From DASXTC01 sp036505635 (lineage in GTDB: Bacteria > Acidobacteriota > Polarisedimenticolia > JACPZX01 > DASXTC01): DNA of 64,000 bases. Shown here piece after piece: positions 17,715 through 25,264 of this stretch; position 1 is the stretch's first letter; each line of letters starts with the position of its first letter. The stretch lies in assembly GCA_036505635.1 (NCBI GenBank), contig DASXTC010000064.1, forward strand, positions 31,822 to 95,821. The letters run 5' to 3'. The position numbers and the translations under genes were made by a program. The notes beneath the pieces are model-generated. The model was not told where the DNA came from, did not search any database, and saw nothing but the letters and a program-made list of their open reading frames with translations.

Positions 17715-19064
17715 TCAATCGTTATTCTTCCGCCCCCAGCTCCTTGTCATGAGGAAATAGAGTGGGATGCCCGCCACCACGATGCCCGCACCCGCGAGTG
17801 CCAGCCGCGTCTGGCGCACGGCCAGGTCGCCCGCCAGGCCGAACAGCACGAGGACGAAGGCCGCCGGCAGCCACGGGTAGAAGGGCATCCGCCAGGTCCC
17901 TTCCGCCTCGTTCCCCTCGCCCCGCCGCCTCAGAATGAAGAGGCACGAGGCGAGAGCCGCCAGGGAGAGGGCGTCGGTGAACATGACGTAGGCCAGCAGC
18001 TTGTCGAAGGCTCCCAGCAGCAGAAGCGGCGCCAGGGCCGTCGCCGCGAAGAACGCGAGACCTCCCAGCTGCGCTCCGGTGCGCGGACTCAGGCGCCCGA
18101 GCGATGGGGGAAGGAGCCCGTCCTCGGCCATCGCGAGGTAGCTGCGAGGCACGTGGAGGATCGTCGCGTTGACGAAGCCGGCCGCCGAGAGAAAGATCGC
18201 CAGCGAGACGAACATCTCCCCCGCGGCGCCCAGCGCCACGCGAGCCAGGTCGGCGGCGACCAGGGGCGAGGCGGCCACCCCTGCCGGCCCGAGCGCGCGG
18301 ATGTAGGCGGTGTTGATCGCGAGGTAGAGCGCCGTGACGATCGCCATCCCCGCCGAGATCGAGAGGGGCAGGTTCCGGCGCGCCTCCCGCAAGTCTCCCG
18401 CGAGGTTCATCGAGTTCTGGTAGCCGCCGTAGGCATAGAAGACGGCAACGAGAGCGCCGAGCATCCCGGCGGGAGGGGCGCCGGGCGCCTCCCCCGCGTC
18501 TCCTCTCTCGTGGAGCCCCGGCGCGAGCGCGAGCCCCGCGAAGGCGAGCCCCGCGATGAGGACGATCTTCGAGAGCGACAGCAGGTTCTGCGCCCGCGCG
18601 CCGGCACGGATCCCGGCGGCGTTGAGCGCGGTCAGCCCGGAGACGAGCAGGGCGGCGACGGCCACCGGCGCCGCGCCGGCCGGCTCGTCCCTTCCGACGA
18701 GCCGCAGGAGATACTCCGATCCGATCAGCGCGACCCCCGCGGCTCCGGCTCCCTGCATGAGGACCTGCGCCCAGTTCAGGAGGAACGCCACCATCGGATG
18801 CCAGCAGTGGGCGACGACTTTGTAGTAGCCACCGGCGCGCGGGTAGCGTGATCCGATCTCCGCGAAGACGAGGGCCCCCACCAGGCTCGCGAGCCCGCCG
18901 ATCGCCCACGCGGCGAGGAAGCGCCCGTAGCTTCCCGTGTCCCTGGCCACGAGGGCGGGCGTGCGGAATATCCCGATCCCGATGACGAGGCTCACCACCA
19001 CCATCGCGGTGTCCAGGACGGAGAGCCGCGGCTCGATGCGGCTTGCCTCCGCCTCACCCTTCAC
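17715..19064 (-). CDS. APC superfamily amino acid permease
   Basis: 449 residues with about twelve transmembrane helices. The N-terminal helix 1 region LDTAMVVVSLVIGIGIFRTPA carries the broken-helix GIGIF motif of APC transporters, followed by FAEIGSRYPRAGGYYKV and later GGYQNSMNLAGDLREARRNLP, all typical of the LAT-like/eukaryotic-type amino acid exchanger branch. It should import or exchange amino acids at the inner membrane. Its start overlaps the end of the aminotransferase gene by 11 bases, so the two are translationally coupled and probably handle the same amino-acid-derived substrate. Confidence 0.9.
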   Translation of the reverse strand: MKGEAEASRIEPRLSVLDTAMVVVSLVIGIGIFRTPALVARDTGSYGRFLAAWAIGGLASLVGALVFAEIGSRYPRAGGYYKVVAHCWHPMVAFLLNWAQVLMQGAGAAGVALIGSEYLLRLVGRDEPAGAAPVAVAALLVSGLTALNAAGIRAGARAQNLLSLSKIVLIAGLAFAGLALAPGLHERGDAGEAPGAPPAGMLGALVAVFYAYGGYQNSMNLAGDLREARRNLPLSISAGMAIVTALYLAINTAYIRALGPAGVAASPLVAADLARVALGAAGEMFVSLAIFLSAAGFVNATILHVPRSYLAMAEDGLLPPSLGRLSPRTGAQLGGLAFFAATALAPLLLLGAFDKLLAYVMFTDALSLAALASCLFILRRRGEGNEAEGTWRMPFYPWLPAAFVLVLFGLAGDLAVRQTRLALAGAGIVVAGIPLYFLMTRSWGRKNND

Positions 19065-20265
19065 GCAGGGCCTCCGCGAGGAGAGCCGCCAGCGCCCGGT
19101 ACTGTCCCTCGTCGTTGTAGAGCTGGGCCGAGATGCGAACGAGCTTCCCTCCCGGGGTGGCCCACGGGAAGAACCACGACTCGATCCCGCGGGCGCGCGT
19201 CCAGGCGGCCAGGGCGTCCTGGTCGAGCCGGGCCACGGGCGAGCCCGGGTCGGCGGCCGGAAGCGGGATCGAGGCCATCGCTCCGATCATCGACTCCGGT
19301 GGCCCCGGTCCGACCGAAAGGGCGTCCGCGAGGATCCTCCGCCCGCTCAGCGCGAGAGAGCGGTTGCGCTCCATGAGCTCGGGCCAGCCACCGGGAAGAA
19401 GGCCGCCGAGGAACCTCAGGCACTCGGGGATCGAGAGCCATGGAGTCGGGTCGTAGGTTCCGGTCCAGTCCCACTCGTCGCGGAACCTCACCGCTGCGTG
19501 CGCCTGGTCGTATCCGTGGCTGACGGTGAGCGGACGGATGCGAACCCGCAGGTCGGCTCGCACGTGAAGGAGGGCCGCCCCTTTGGGCGCGCAGAGCCAC
19601 TTGTGCGCGTTGGCGGTGAAGCAGGCCGCGCCGAGCCGGTCGAGGTCGAGCGGGACCATCCCGAGCGCGTGCGCCCCGTCCACGACGGTCTCGACGCCGC
19701 GCTCGCGCAGCGCCGCCACGAGCCGGTGGATCGGCAGCACGAGGGCCGTCGGGCTCGTCACGTGGTCGAGCAGGGCGAGGCGGGTGCGCGGCGTGACGGC
19801 CGCGAGGACGGCCTCGACCACTTCCACCGGATCGCCCGGAGGAAACGGCACGCGCGCGACAACGACCCGGGCCCCGCGGCGCGCGGCGACGAACTCGATC
19901 GCCTTGCGGCAGGCGCCGTAGGCGTGGTCGGTCGTCAGGACCTCATCGCCGGGGCGCAGATCCCACGAGCGCACCGCGGCGTTGACTCCGGTCGTCGCGT
20001 TGGGAACGAAGACGAGGCCATCGGGGTCGGCCCCGATGAACCGGCCCAGCGCCTCCCGCGCCTCGGAGAGCCGCGCGGGAAGCTGCCGGACGAGAAAATC
20101 GACCGGCTCGCGCTCGATCTGCGCCCTCAGCTCCGCCTGATACTCGAGCACGGGCCGCGGGCACGCGCCGAAGGAACCGTGGTTCAGGTAATGGACGCGG
20201 GGGTCGAGCGTCCAGAGGCCCGCGTGCGGGCCGGGTCCCGCCGTCACATCGCCGTCGCGCACCAT
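19054..20265 (-). CDS. Class V aminotransferase (isopenicillin N epimerase-like)
   Basis: 403 residues. The fold-type I PLP enzyme motifs are clear: LNHGSFGACPRPV near the N-terminus, FVPNATTGVNAAV for the phosphate-binding region, VVDGAHALGMVPLDL for the Asp that pairs with the pyridine nitrogen, and ANAHKWLCAPKG with the Schiff-base lysine at Lys222. This combination is that of the isopenicillin-N epimerase/EgtE/cysteine desulfurase-like subgroup; members epimerise or cleave amino acids with C-S or C-N bonds. The gene lies 12 bases after the RidA-like gene and overlaps the APC permease by 11 bases. An RidA neighbour fits, since Rid proteins remove reactive enamines made by PLP enzymes. Confidence 0.88.
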   Translation of the reverse strand: MVRDGDVTAGPGPHAGLWTLDPRVHYLNHGSFGACPRPVLEYQAELRAQIEREPVDFLVRQLPARLSEAREALGRFIGADPDGLVFVPNATTGVNAAVRSWDLRPGDEVLTTDHAYGACRKAIEFVAARRGARVVVARVPFPPGDPVEVVEAVLAAVTPRTRLALLDHVTSPTALVLPIHRLVAALRERGVETVVDGAHALGMVPLDLDRLGAACFTANAHKWLCAPKGAALLHVRADLRVRIRPLTVSHGYDQAHAAVRFRDEWDWTGTYDPTPWLSIPECLRFLGGLLPGGWPELMERNRSLALSGRRILADALSVGPGPPESMIGAMASIPLPAADPGSPVARLDQDALAAWTRARGIESWFFPWATPGGKLVRISAQLYNDEGQYRALAALLAEALREG

Positions 20266-20277
20266 GGGAGGGTCATG

Positions 20278-20679
20278 TCATCCTTGAAGGACGGCCAGCC
20301 CTTCGATCTCGACCTTCGCGCCCGGCTCGAGGAGCCCCTTGACCTCGACGAGCGTCATGGCGGGGTAATGGCGTCCCATCAGCCGCCGGTACTCCTCCCC
20401 AAGCGGGTTGAGCGACGCGAGGTAATCCTTCCTGGCGGTGACGTAGATGGTCAGGCGGATCAGGTGGTGCGGACCCCCCCCTGCCGCGCGCACCACCTCG
20501 ATCACGTTGGCGAGCGCGCGGGAGAACTGCGCGACGAACCCCTCACCGACGATCCGTCCCTTCCCGTCCCAGCCCACCTGCCCGGCCACCGCCAGCAGCC
20601 TCCCTGTGGCCATCGCGCCGTGGCTGTACCCGACCGGCCGCGCGAGAGCGTCTGGGTTCACGAACTCCATGGGGTCCAC
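20278..20679 (-). CDS. RidA/YjgF-family protein lacking the catalytic arginine
   Basis: 133 residues, the full length of a Rid domain, starting at GTG 20679 (a Met follows three codons later). The trimeric fold signature is present: LLAVAGQVGWDGKG, QFSRALANVIEVV, LIRLTIYVT and VKGLLEPGAKVEIEGLAVL. In archetypal RidA the segment PAR(S/T) supplies the arginine that binds the 2-aminoacrylate carboxylate; here it reads YPAMTLVEV, with Met108 at that position. Loss of this residue places the protein among the divergent Rid subgroups, which usually lack imine deaminase activity. It heads a three-gene group with an aminotransferase and a permease, so a role in that amino acid pathway is likely. Confidence 0.87.
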   Translation of the reverse strand: MDPMEFVNPDALARPVGYSHGAMATGRLLAVAGQVGWDGKGRIVGEGFVAQFSRALANVIEVVRAAGGGPHHLIRLTIYVTARKDYLASLNPLGEEYRRLMGRHYPAMTLVEVKGLLEPGAKVEIEGLAVLQG

Positions 20680-20735
20680 TCCACGCCCTCGCGGGCGTCA
20701 TCCACCGGGGCGCGTCAAAGAGACGGGAGGATGGC

Positions 20736-22898
20736 TCAGCGCGCCGCCGTGGTCTCCGGAACCGCGATCCCCACGACCTGAGCCAGGGTGCGCACCACGA
20801 GCAGGCCGCCGGAGGCGGCCGGCGTGGCCATCACCGTCTCGTCCATGTCGTTGGTCGCCAGAAGCTCGAACTCCGGTCCGGCGCGCAGCACGTAGACCTC
20901 GCCGGTCTCGCTCGCGAAGTAGATCCGCCCGTCGGCCGCCACGGGAGACGCGGAGAACGAGGCTCCGACCTCTCCCAGCCGGGTCTGGTAGACCTGCGCC
21001 CCCGTGTCGGCGCGGTAGCAGGAGAGAATGCCGTTGTTGTTGACCATGTAGAAGTGACCGCGGTACAAGAGCGGCGTCGGAATGTAGGTGCCACCGCGCT
21101 CGTGGCTCCAGGCGACCGCGTCGCTCTCGCGCTTCCCCTCGGCCAGGGTCAGGTCGCCGCGATGGCCCGGCCGGATCGCGTAGATGGGGCGCACCGGCGG
21201 GTATCCCGCCGTGATGAAGACCTTCCCCTCTCCGACGACGGGGGTGGCGACGATCACCTCGGAGTTGGGCCCCAGGGTCCAGAGGAGCTTGCCGCTCGCC
21301 GGCTCGTAGGCCCGAATGATCCGGCCGTTGGTGACGAGCTCATCTCCCGAGGCGGCCGAAACGATGTTGGGTGTGGTCCAGGTCGACGCCTCGTCGCGAG
21401 CGGACTTCCAGACCTCCTGGCCGTCGGCGAGCCTGTATGCCGCCACGAACGAGTCCCTGCGCCGGTCCGCCTGCACCAGCACCAGGTCGCCGTGGAGGAT
21501 CGGGGAGCTGGCGTGGCCCCACTCCGCCGTCCCCGACTGCGGGTCGTTGCAATCGAGGATGCCGATGTCGCGCTGCCAGATTTTCTGCCCGGCGAAGTCG
21601 TAGGCCGCCAGCAACCCCACCGAGCCGAACAGGACGACGACCCGCTTGCCGTCGGTGGCCGGCGTGGCGTTGGCCAGGCTCGACTTCATGTGCCGCTTGA
21701 CGGTCGGCTTTGTCCGAGTGACCTCGCGCTCCCAGAGGATGGCGCCGGTCCTCGCGTCGAGAGAGTAGAGCTTGAATGTGTGCTCGGAGAGGTCGTCCAC
21801 CGAGCTGGGATCGCCGTAGAGCCCCGTGCGGAAGGTGCGGTCCCCCTTCGCGCTCACCGCGGTGGTGACGAAGATCCGATCCCCCCAGAGGATCGGGCTG
21901 CTGAGCGAGATCCCGGGGATGGGGGTCTTGAAGCGGACGTTCTCCCCCTTGGCGAGGTCCCAGCGCAGCGGGACCCCCTGGCCGTCGGCGATGCCCGAAG
22001 CCGCGGGTCCGCGGAACTGTGGCCATGGTCGCGCCTCGCCGCGCTGCACGGGCTCCATCTCGGGCGTTGCGGCGGCAATCTTGAGCGGCTGGGGATCGAC
22101 CGTCACGACGCCGAGCTGGATGAGATCGCCGTCGCGGTTGACCATCGCCCCCTCGATCAGGTCCGCCCGGCCGCCGAAGGTCAGCGCGAGGTCCCCCGCA
22201 GCCGTCTCGAAGCGGTCCTCCGAAACCGGCTCCACGAGGATCTCTTCCGCTCCAAGGCCCGATACGGCGAGCCCGCCTCCCCGGATCGCCACCGTCACAT
22301 CGATTCCCTTGTCGGTCCGGTACCGGCCGGCGTAGCGCTGGAGCCGGACCGCCGCCACGGCGAAGGGACGCTGCGGGATCTTGGCGGGGGTCGCTCCGGC
22401 CAGCAGATCCTTCATCTCGGGCCGGCCGCCGGCCTCAGCCATCCTGCGCGCGGTCTTCAGATCGAGAGGGGCGATCGTCCCGCGGGCGAGCGCGGCACGC
22501 GCCAGATCGAGGTTGCCGGACTCCACTGCGGTGGACAGCGCCTCCGCCGCATCCCCGGCGCCGCGGGCGAGCAGCTCGATCGCCAGCGGGAGGTGACCTC
22601 CCTGCAGGGCGGCACTCAGAGGAGTGGAGTGGAAGAACGATTCGTGCGCGTTCACGTCCGCGCCATGGTCGAGCAGGAGCCGCGCGATCTCGATGTGCCC
22701 CTTGCCGGCCGCGAACAACAGCGCCGTCTGGCCGTAGCGGGGAGCCGGTGCGTCCACCGGCACGCCCGCCTCGATCAACGCGCGGACCTGCGCGAGGTCG
22801 CCGTCGAGGGCGGCCTGCCGCAGCGCCTCTCCCCGATCCACGGTCGGGGCGGCGCCCGCGGACGCCATCAACGCCAGAGCCAACAGCAGCGCGCTCAT
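20736..22898 (-). CDS. Exported ankyrin-repeat / PQQ-type propeller fusion protein
   Basis: 720 residues behind an AGAGGTG ribosome site. A signal peptide (MSALLLALALMASAGAAP) is followed by about four ankyrin repeats (residues 22-160; for example GQTALLFAAGKGHIEIARLLLDHGADVN in pieces), a small beta-rich domain at about 175-270 (YAGRYRTDKG), and a PQQ-like eight-bladed propeller from about 290 to 715 beginning WPQFRGPAASGI. The propeller has W-docking repeats such as GAILWEREV, GKLLWTLGP and VYQTRLGE. Proteins beginning with this propeller are often called PQQ-dependent but seldom hold PQQ; no Cys-Cys or metal site of true alcohol dehydrogenases is visible. Probably a periplasmic scaffold. 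Divergent from a kinase gene. Confidence 0.85.
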   Translation of the reverse strand: MSALLLALALMASAGAAPTVDRGEALRQAALDGDLAQVRALIEAGVPVDAPAPRYGQTALLFAAGKGHIEIARLLLDHGADVNAHESFFHSTPLSAALQGGHLPLAIELLARGAGDAAEALSTAVESGNLDLARAALARGTIAPLDLKTARRMAEAGGRPEMKDLLAGATPAKIPQRPFAVAAVRLQRYAGRYRTDKGIDVTVAIRGGGLAVSGLGAEEILVEPVSEDRFETAAGDLALTFGGRADLIEGAMVNRDGDLIQLGVVTVDPQPLKIAAATPEMEPVQRGEARPWPQFRGPAASGIADGQGVPLRWDLAKGENVRFKTPIPGISLSSPILWGDRIFVTTAVSAKGDRTFRTGLYGDPSSVDDLSEHTFKLYSLDARTGAILWEREVTRTKPTVKRHMKSSLANATPATDGKRVVVLFGSVGLLAAYDFAGQKIWQRDIGILDCNDPQSGTAEWGHASSPILHGDLVLVQADRRRDSFVAAYRLADGQEVWKSARDEASTWTTPNIVSAASGDELVTNGRIIRAYEPASGKLLWTLGPNSEVIVATPVVGEGKVFITAGYPPVRPIYAIRPGHRGDLTLAEGKRESDAVAWSHERGGTYIPTPLLYRGHFYMVNNNGILSCYRADTGAQVYQTRLGEVGASFSASPVAADGRIYFASETGEVYVLRAGPEFELLATNDMDETVMATPAASGGLLVVRTLAQVVGIAVPETTAAR

Positions 22899-22956
22899 CT
22901 GGCACCTCTTGTACCTCTCTCACCGGCGCTTGTCAACACCGATCGCGGCGTGCGCC

Positions 22957-22985
22957 TTGACTCACCCCGGAGCCCCGCGTACCAT
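22957..22985 (+). promoter_or_regulatory. Sigma-70 type promoter of the kinase-TPR gene
   Basis: TTGACT at 22957-22962 and TACCAT at 22980-22985 are separated by exactly 17 bases. The -10 ends nine bases before the ATG at 22995, so the message should be leaderless or nearly so; there is no Shine-Dalgarno sequence in the gap. The divergent ankyrin/PQQ gene starts 97 bases to the left. Confidence 0.65.
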
Positions 22986-22994
22986 GCGTCGCTC

Positions 22995-25232
22995 ATGGAT
23001 CCCATGGTCGGCCGGAGCGTCTCCCACTACACCGTCACCCGACAGATCGGCAGCGGCGGGATGGGCGTGGTCTACGAGGCGGAGGACACGCGTCTCGGAC
23101 GCCGCGTCGCGCTCAAGTTCCTGCCCCAGGAGATGCAGCAGGACGCCCAGTCGCTCGAGCGCTTCCAGCGCGAAGCCCGCGCCGCATCGGCCCTGAACCA
23201 TCCCAACATCTGCACCGTCTACGCCATCGAGCAGCACGAGCGCCAGCACTTCATCGTGATGGAGCTGCTGGAGGGACAGACCCTGGCGCAGATGATCGGC
23301 CGGCAGCCGTTCGAGATGGGGCAGCTGCTGGAAACCGCTATCCAGATCGCGGACGCGCTGGAGTCGGCGCACGCCAAGGGGATCGTGCACCGCGACATCA
23401 AGCCCGCCAACATCCTCGTCAACACCCGAGGACAGGTGAAGGTCCTCGACTTCGGCCTCGCGAAGATCGAGGCCGCGCACCGCCCGGGCGGCGGCGCCGC
23501 GGGCGATTCGCGGCTCGACACCGTCGGCGGGCGCGACGAGCTCACCGTGCGCGGCACCACGATCGGCACGGTGTCCTACATGTCGCCGGAGCAGGCGCGG
23601 GGGCAGCTCACCGACGCCAGGACCGACCTGTTCTCCCTCGGCACGGTCCTCTACCAGATGGCGACGGGGACCCTCCCCTTCCAGGGCGACACGTCGGCGG
23701 TGGTCTTCGAGGCGATCCTCAACCGCGACCCGGCGCCCGTCATCCAGAGCAACGCGGCAATGCCTCCCGAGTTCGGCCGGATCCTCGACAAGACGTTGGA
23801 GAAGGACCGGAACATGCGCTACCAGACCGCCACCGATCTGAAAACCGATCTCATCCGGCTCAAGCGGGACCTCGATTCGGGGCGCAGGCCGGCGGCGGGC
23901 CCCGGCGACGCGCGAGGCGCGGCGGCCAAACAGCCGGAGAGGTCGATCGCGGTTCTCTACTTCGAGAACCTCAGCGGCGTGAAGGAGGACGAGTACTTCC
24001 GCGACGGGATCACGGAGGACATCATCACCGAGCTGTCCAAGATCAGGGGTTTGAACATCTTCTCGCGCCCCACCGTGCTGGCCTACCGCGACAAGCAGGT
24101 GACGCCCGCGCAGATCGGACAGCAGCTCCGGGCGGCCTACGTCCTGGCGGGCTCCCTGCGACGCGCCGGCAATCGCCTCCGCATCAACGCGCAGCTCGTG
24201 GACACGCACACCGACTTCCCCTTGTGGTCGGAGCGGTACGACCGGGAGATGAAGGATGTCTTCGAGGTCCAGGACGAGATCGCGCGCAAGATCGCGGAGG
24301 CCCTGAGGATCACGCTGTCCCCCCAGGAGCAGGAGGCGATCGCCTCGAAACCCACCGACAACCTCCAGGCGTACGACCTCTTCCTGCGCGGCAAGAGCTA
24401 CGCGCGCCGGATGACGCGTCAGGATCTGGAGTTCTCCCTGCAGATGCTCGAAAACGCGATCGCGATGGACCCCAACTTCGCCCTGGCCAGCGCCGCCATC
24501 GCCAACGTCTGCGCGCAGCATCATTACAACTATGGACGCGAGGCAATCTGGCTGGATCGCGCCAAGGCGGCCTCCCAGAGGGCCCTCGCCCTGCGCCCCG
24601 AACTGCCCGAGGCGCAGGTCGCTCAGGCCTGGGTCCTGTATGCCGACGGGCAGCACGACGAGGCGATCGGCTGCGTCCGGCGTGCCATCGAGCGCAAACG
24701 CGATTGCGAAGGAGCCTACTACCTGCTGGGGCGCGCGCTGTTCGCGGCGGGACGCTATCAGGAAGTTGCGAACATCATGGAGGAAGCCCTGCAGGTCAGC
24801 GGGGAGGACTACAACATCTACGTGCCCATCGCAAACGCCCTGGGCGCGCTGGGGAAAACGGAGGCGCTGAGGAACCTGAGCCAGCGAAGGATGATGGCCC
24901 TCGAAAACCACCTGAAGCAGGTGCCCGAGGACGCGCGCGCGCGTGTCCTGCTCGCCGGTGATTACGCGGCGCAGGGCCGGATCGAGGACGCCGTCCGCGA
25001 GGCGAACCTCGCGGTTACCCTGCGGCCGAACGAGGCCACCGTTCTCTACAATGCCGCCTGCGCCTTCTGTGAAATGAAGAAGAAGCCGGAGGCCCTCGAC
25101 GCGCTCAGGAAAGCCTGGGATGCCGGCTTCAGGGACGCGGAATGGGCGCGCCGCGATCCCGATCTCGCGCTCCTGCACGGCGACCCCGAGTTCGAGAGGC
25201 TCTACCCCGAGAGCGCCACCGGCGCGGGGTGA
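22995..25232 (+). CDS. Serine/threonine kinase with TolB-like domain and TPR repeats
   Basis: 745 residues. The kinase domain covers about 1-285: glycine loop GSGGMGVVY, VALK lysine Lys41, catalytic HRD Asp134, DFG Asp152, and SYMSPEQARG of the activation segment. No transmembrane helix follows, unlike the propeller-type kinases nearby. At about 314-448 there is a TolB-N/FlgO-like domain (SIAVLYFENLSG, FRDGITEDIITELSK, RPTVLAYRDK), then TPR repeats to the end (460-740). This architecture resembles adenylate-cyclase-like and kinase regulators in which the TPR part binds partner proteins. Probably a soluble cytoplasmic signalling enzyme. Start chosen by the promoter and by the family N-terminus; an ATG three codons on is an alternative. 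Confidence 0.92.
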   Translation: MDPMVGRSVSHYTVTRQIGSGGMGVVYEAEDTRLGRRVALKFLPQEMQQDAQSLERFQREARAASALNHPNICTVYAIEQHERQHFIVMELLEGQTLAQMIGRQPFEMGQLLETAIQIADALESAHAKGIVHRDIKPANILVNTRGQVKVLDFGLAKIEAAHRPGGGAAGDSRLDTVGGRDELTVRGTTIGTVSYMSPEQARGQLTDARTDLFSLGTVLYQMATGTLPFQGDTSAVVFEAILNRDPAPVIQSNAAMPPEFGRILDKTLEKDRNMRYQTATDLKTDLIRLKRDLDSGRRPAAGPGDARGAAAKQPERSIAVLYFENLSGVKEDEYFRDGITEDIITELSKIRGLNIFSRPTVLAYRDKQVTPAQIGQQLRAAYVLAGSLRRAGNRLRINAQLVDTHTDFPLWSERYDREMKDVFEVQDEIARKIAEALRITLSPQEQEAIASKPTDNLQAYDLFLRGKSYARRMTRQDLEFSLQMLENAIAMDPNFALASAAIANVCAQHHYNYGREAIWLDRAKAASQRALALRPELPEAQVAQAWVLYADGQHDEAIGCVRRAIERKRDCEGAYYLLGRALFAAGRYQEVANIMEEALQVSGEDYNIYVPIANALGALGKTEALRNLSQRRMMALENHLKQVPEDARARVLLAGDYAAQGRIEDAVREANLAVTLRPNEATVLYNAACAFCEMKKKPEALDALRKAWDAGFRDAEWARRDPDLALLHGDPEFERLYPESATGAG

Positions 25233-25264
25233 TTCGTGCGTCGGCAACCCTGCCTCGCCCGAGG

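Noticed and set aside
21054..22994. Upstream extension of the TPR-kinase frame
   Set aside because: It is antisense to the ankyrin/PQQ gene and lacks the kinase-family N-terminus; promoter and start lie at 22957-22995.
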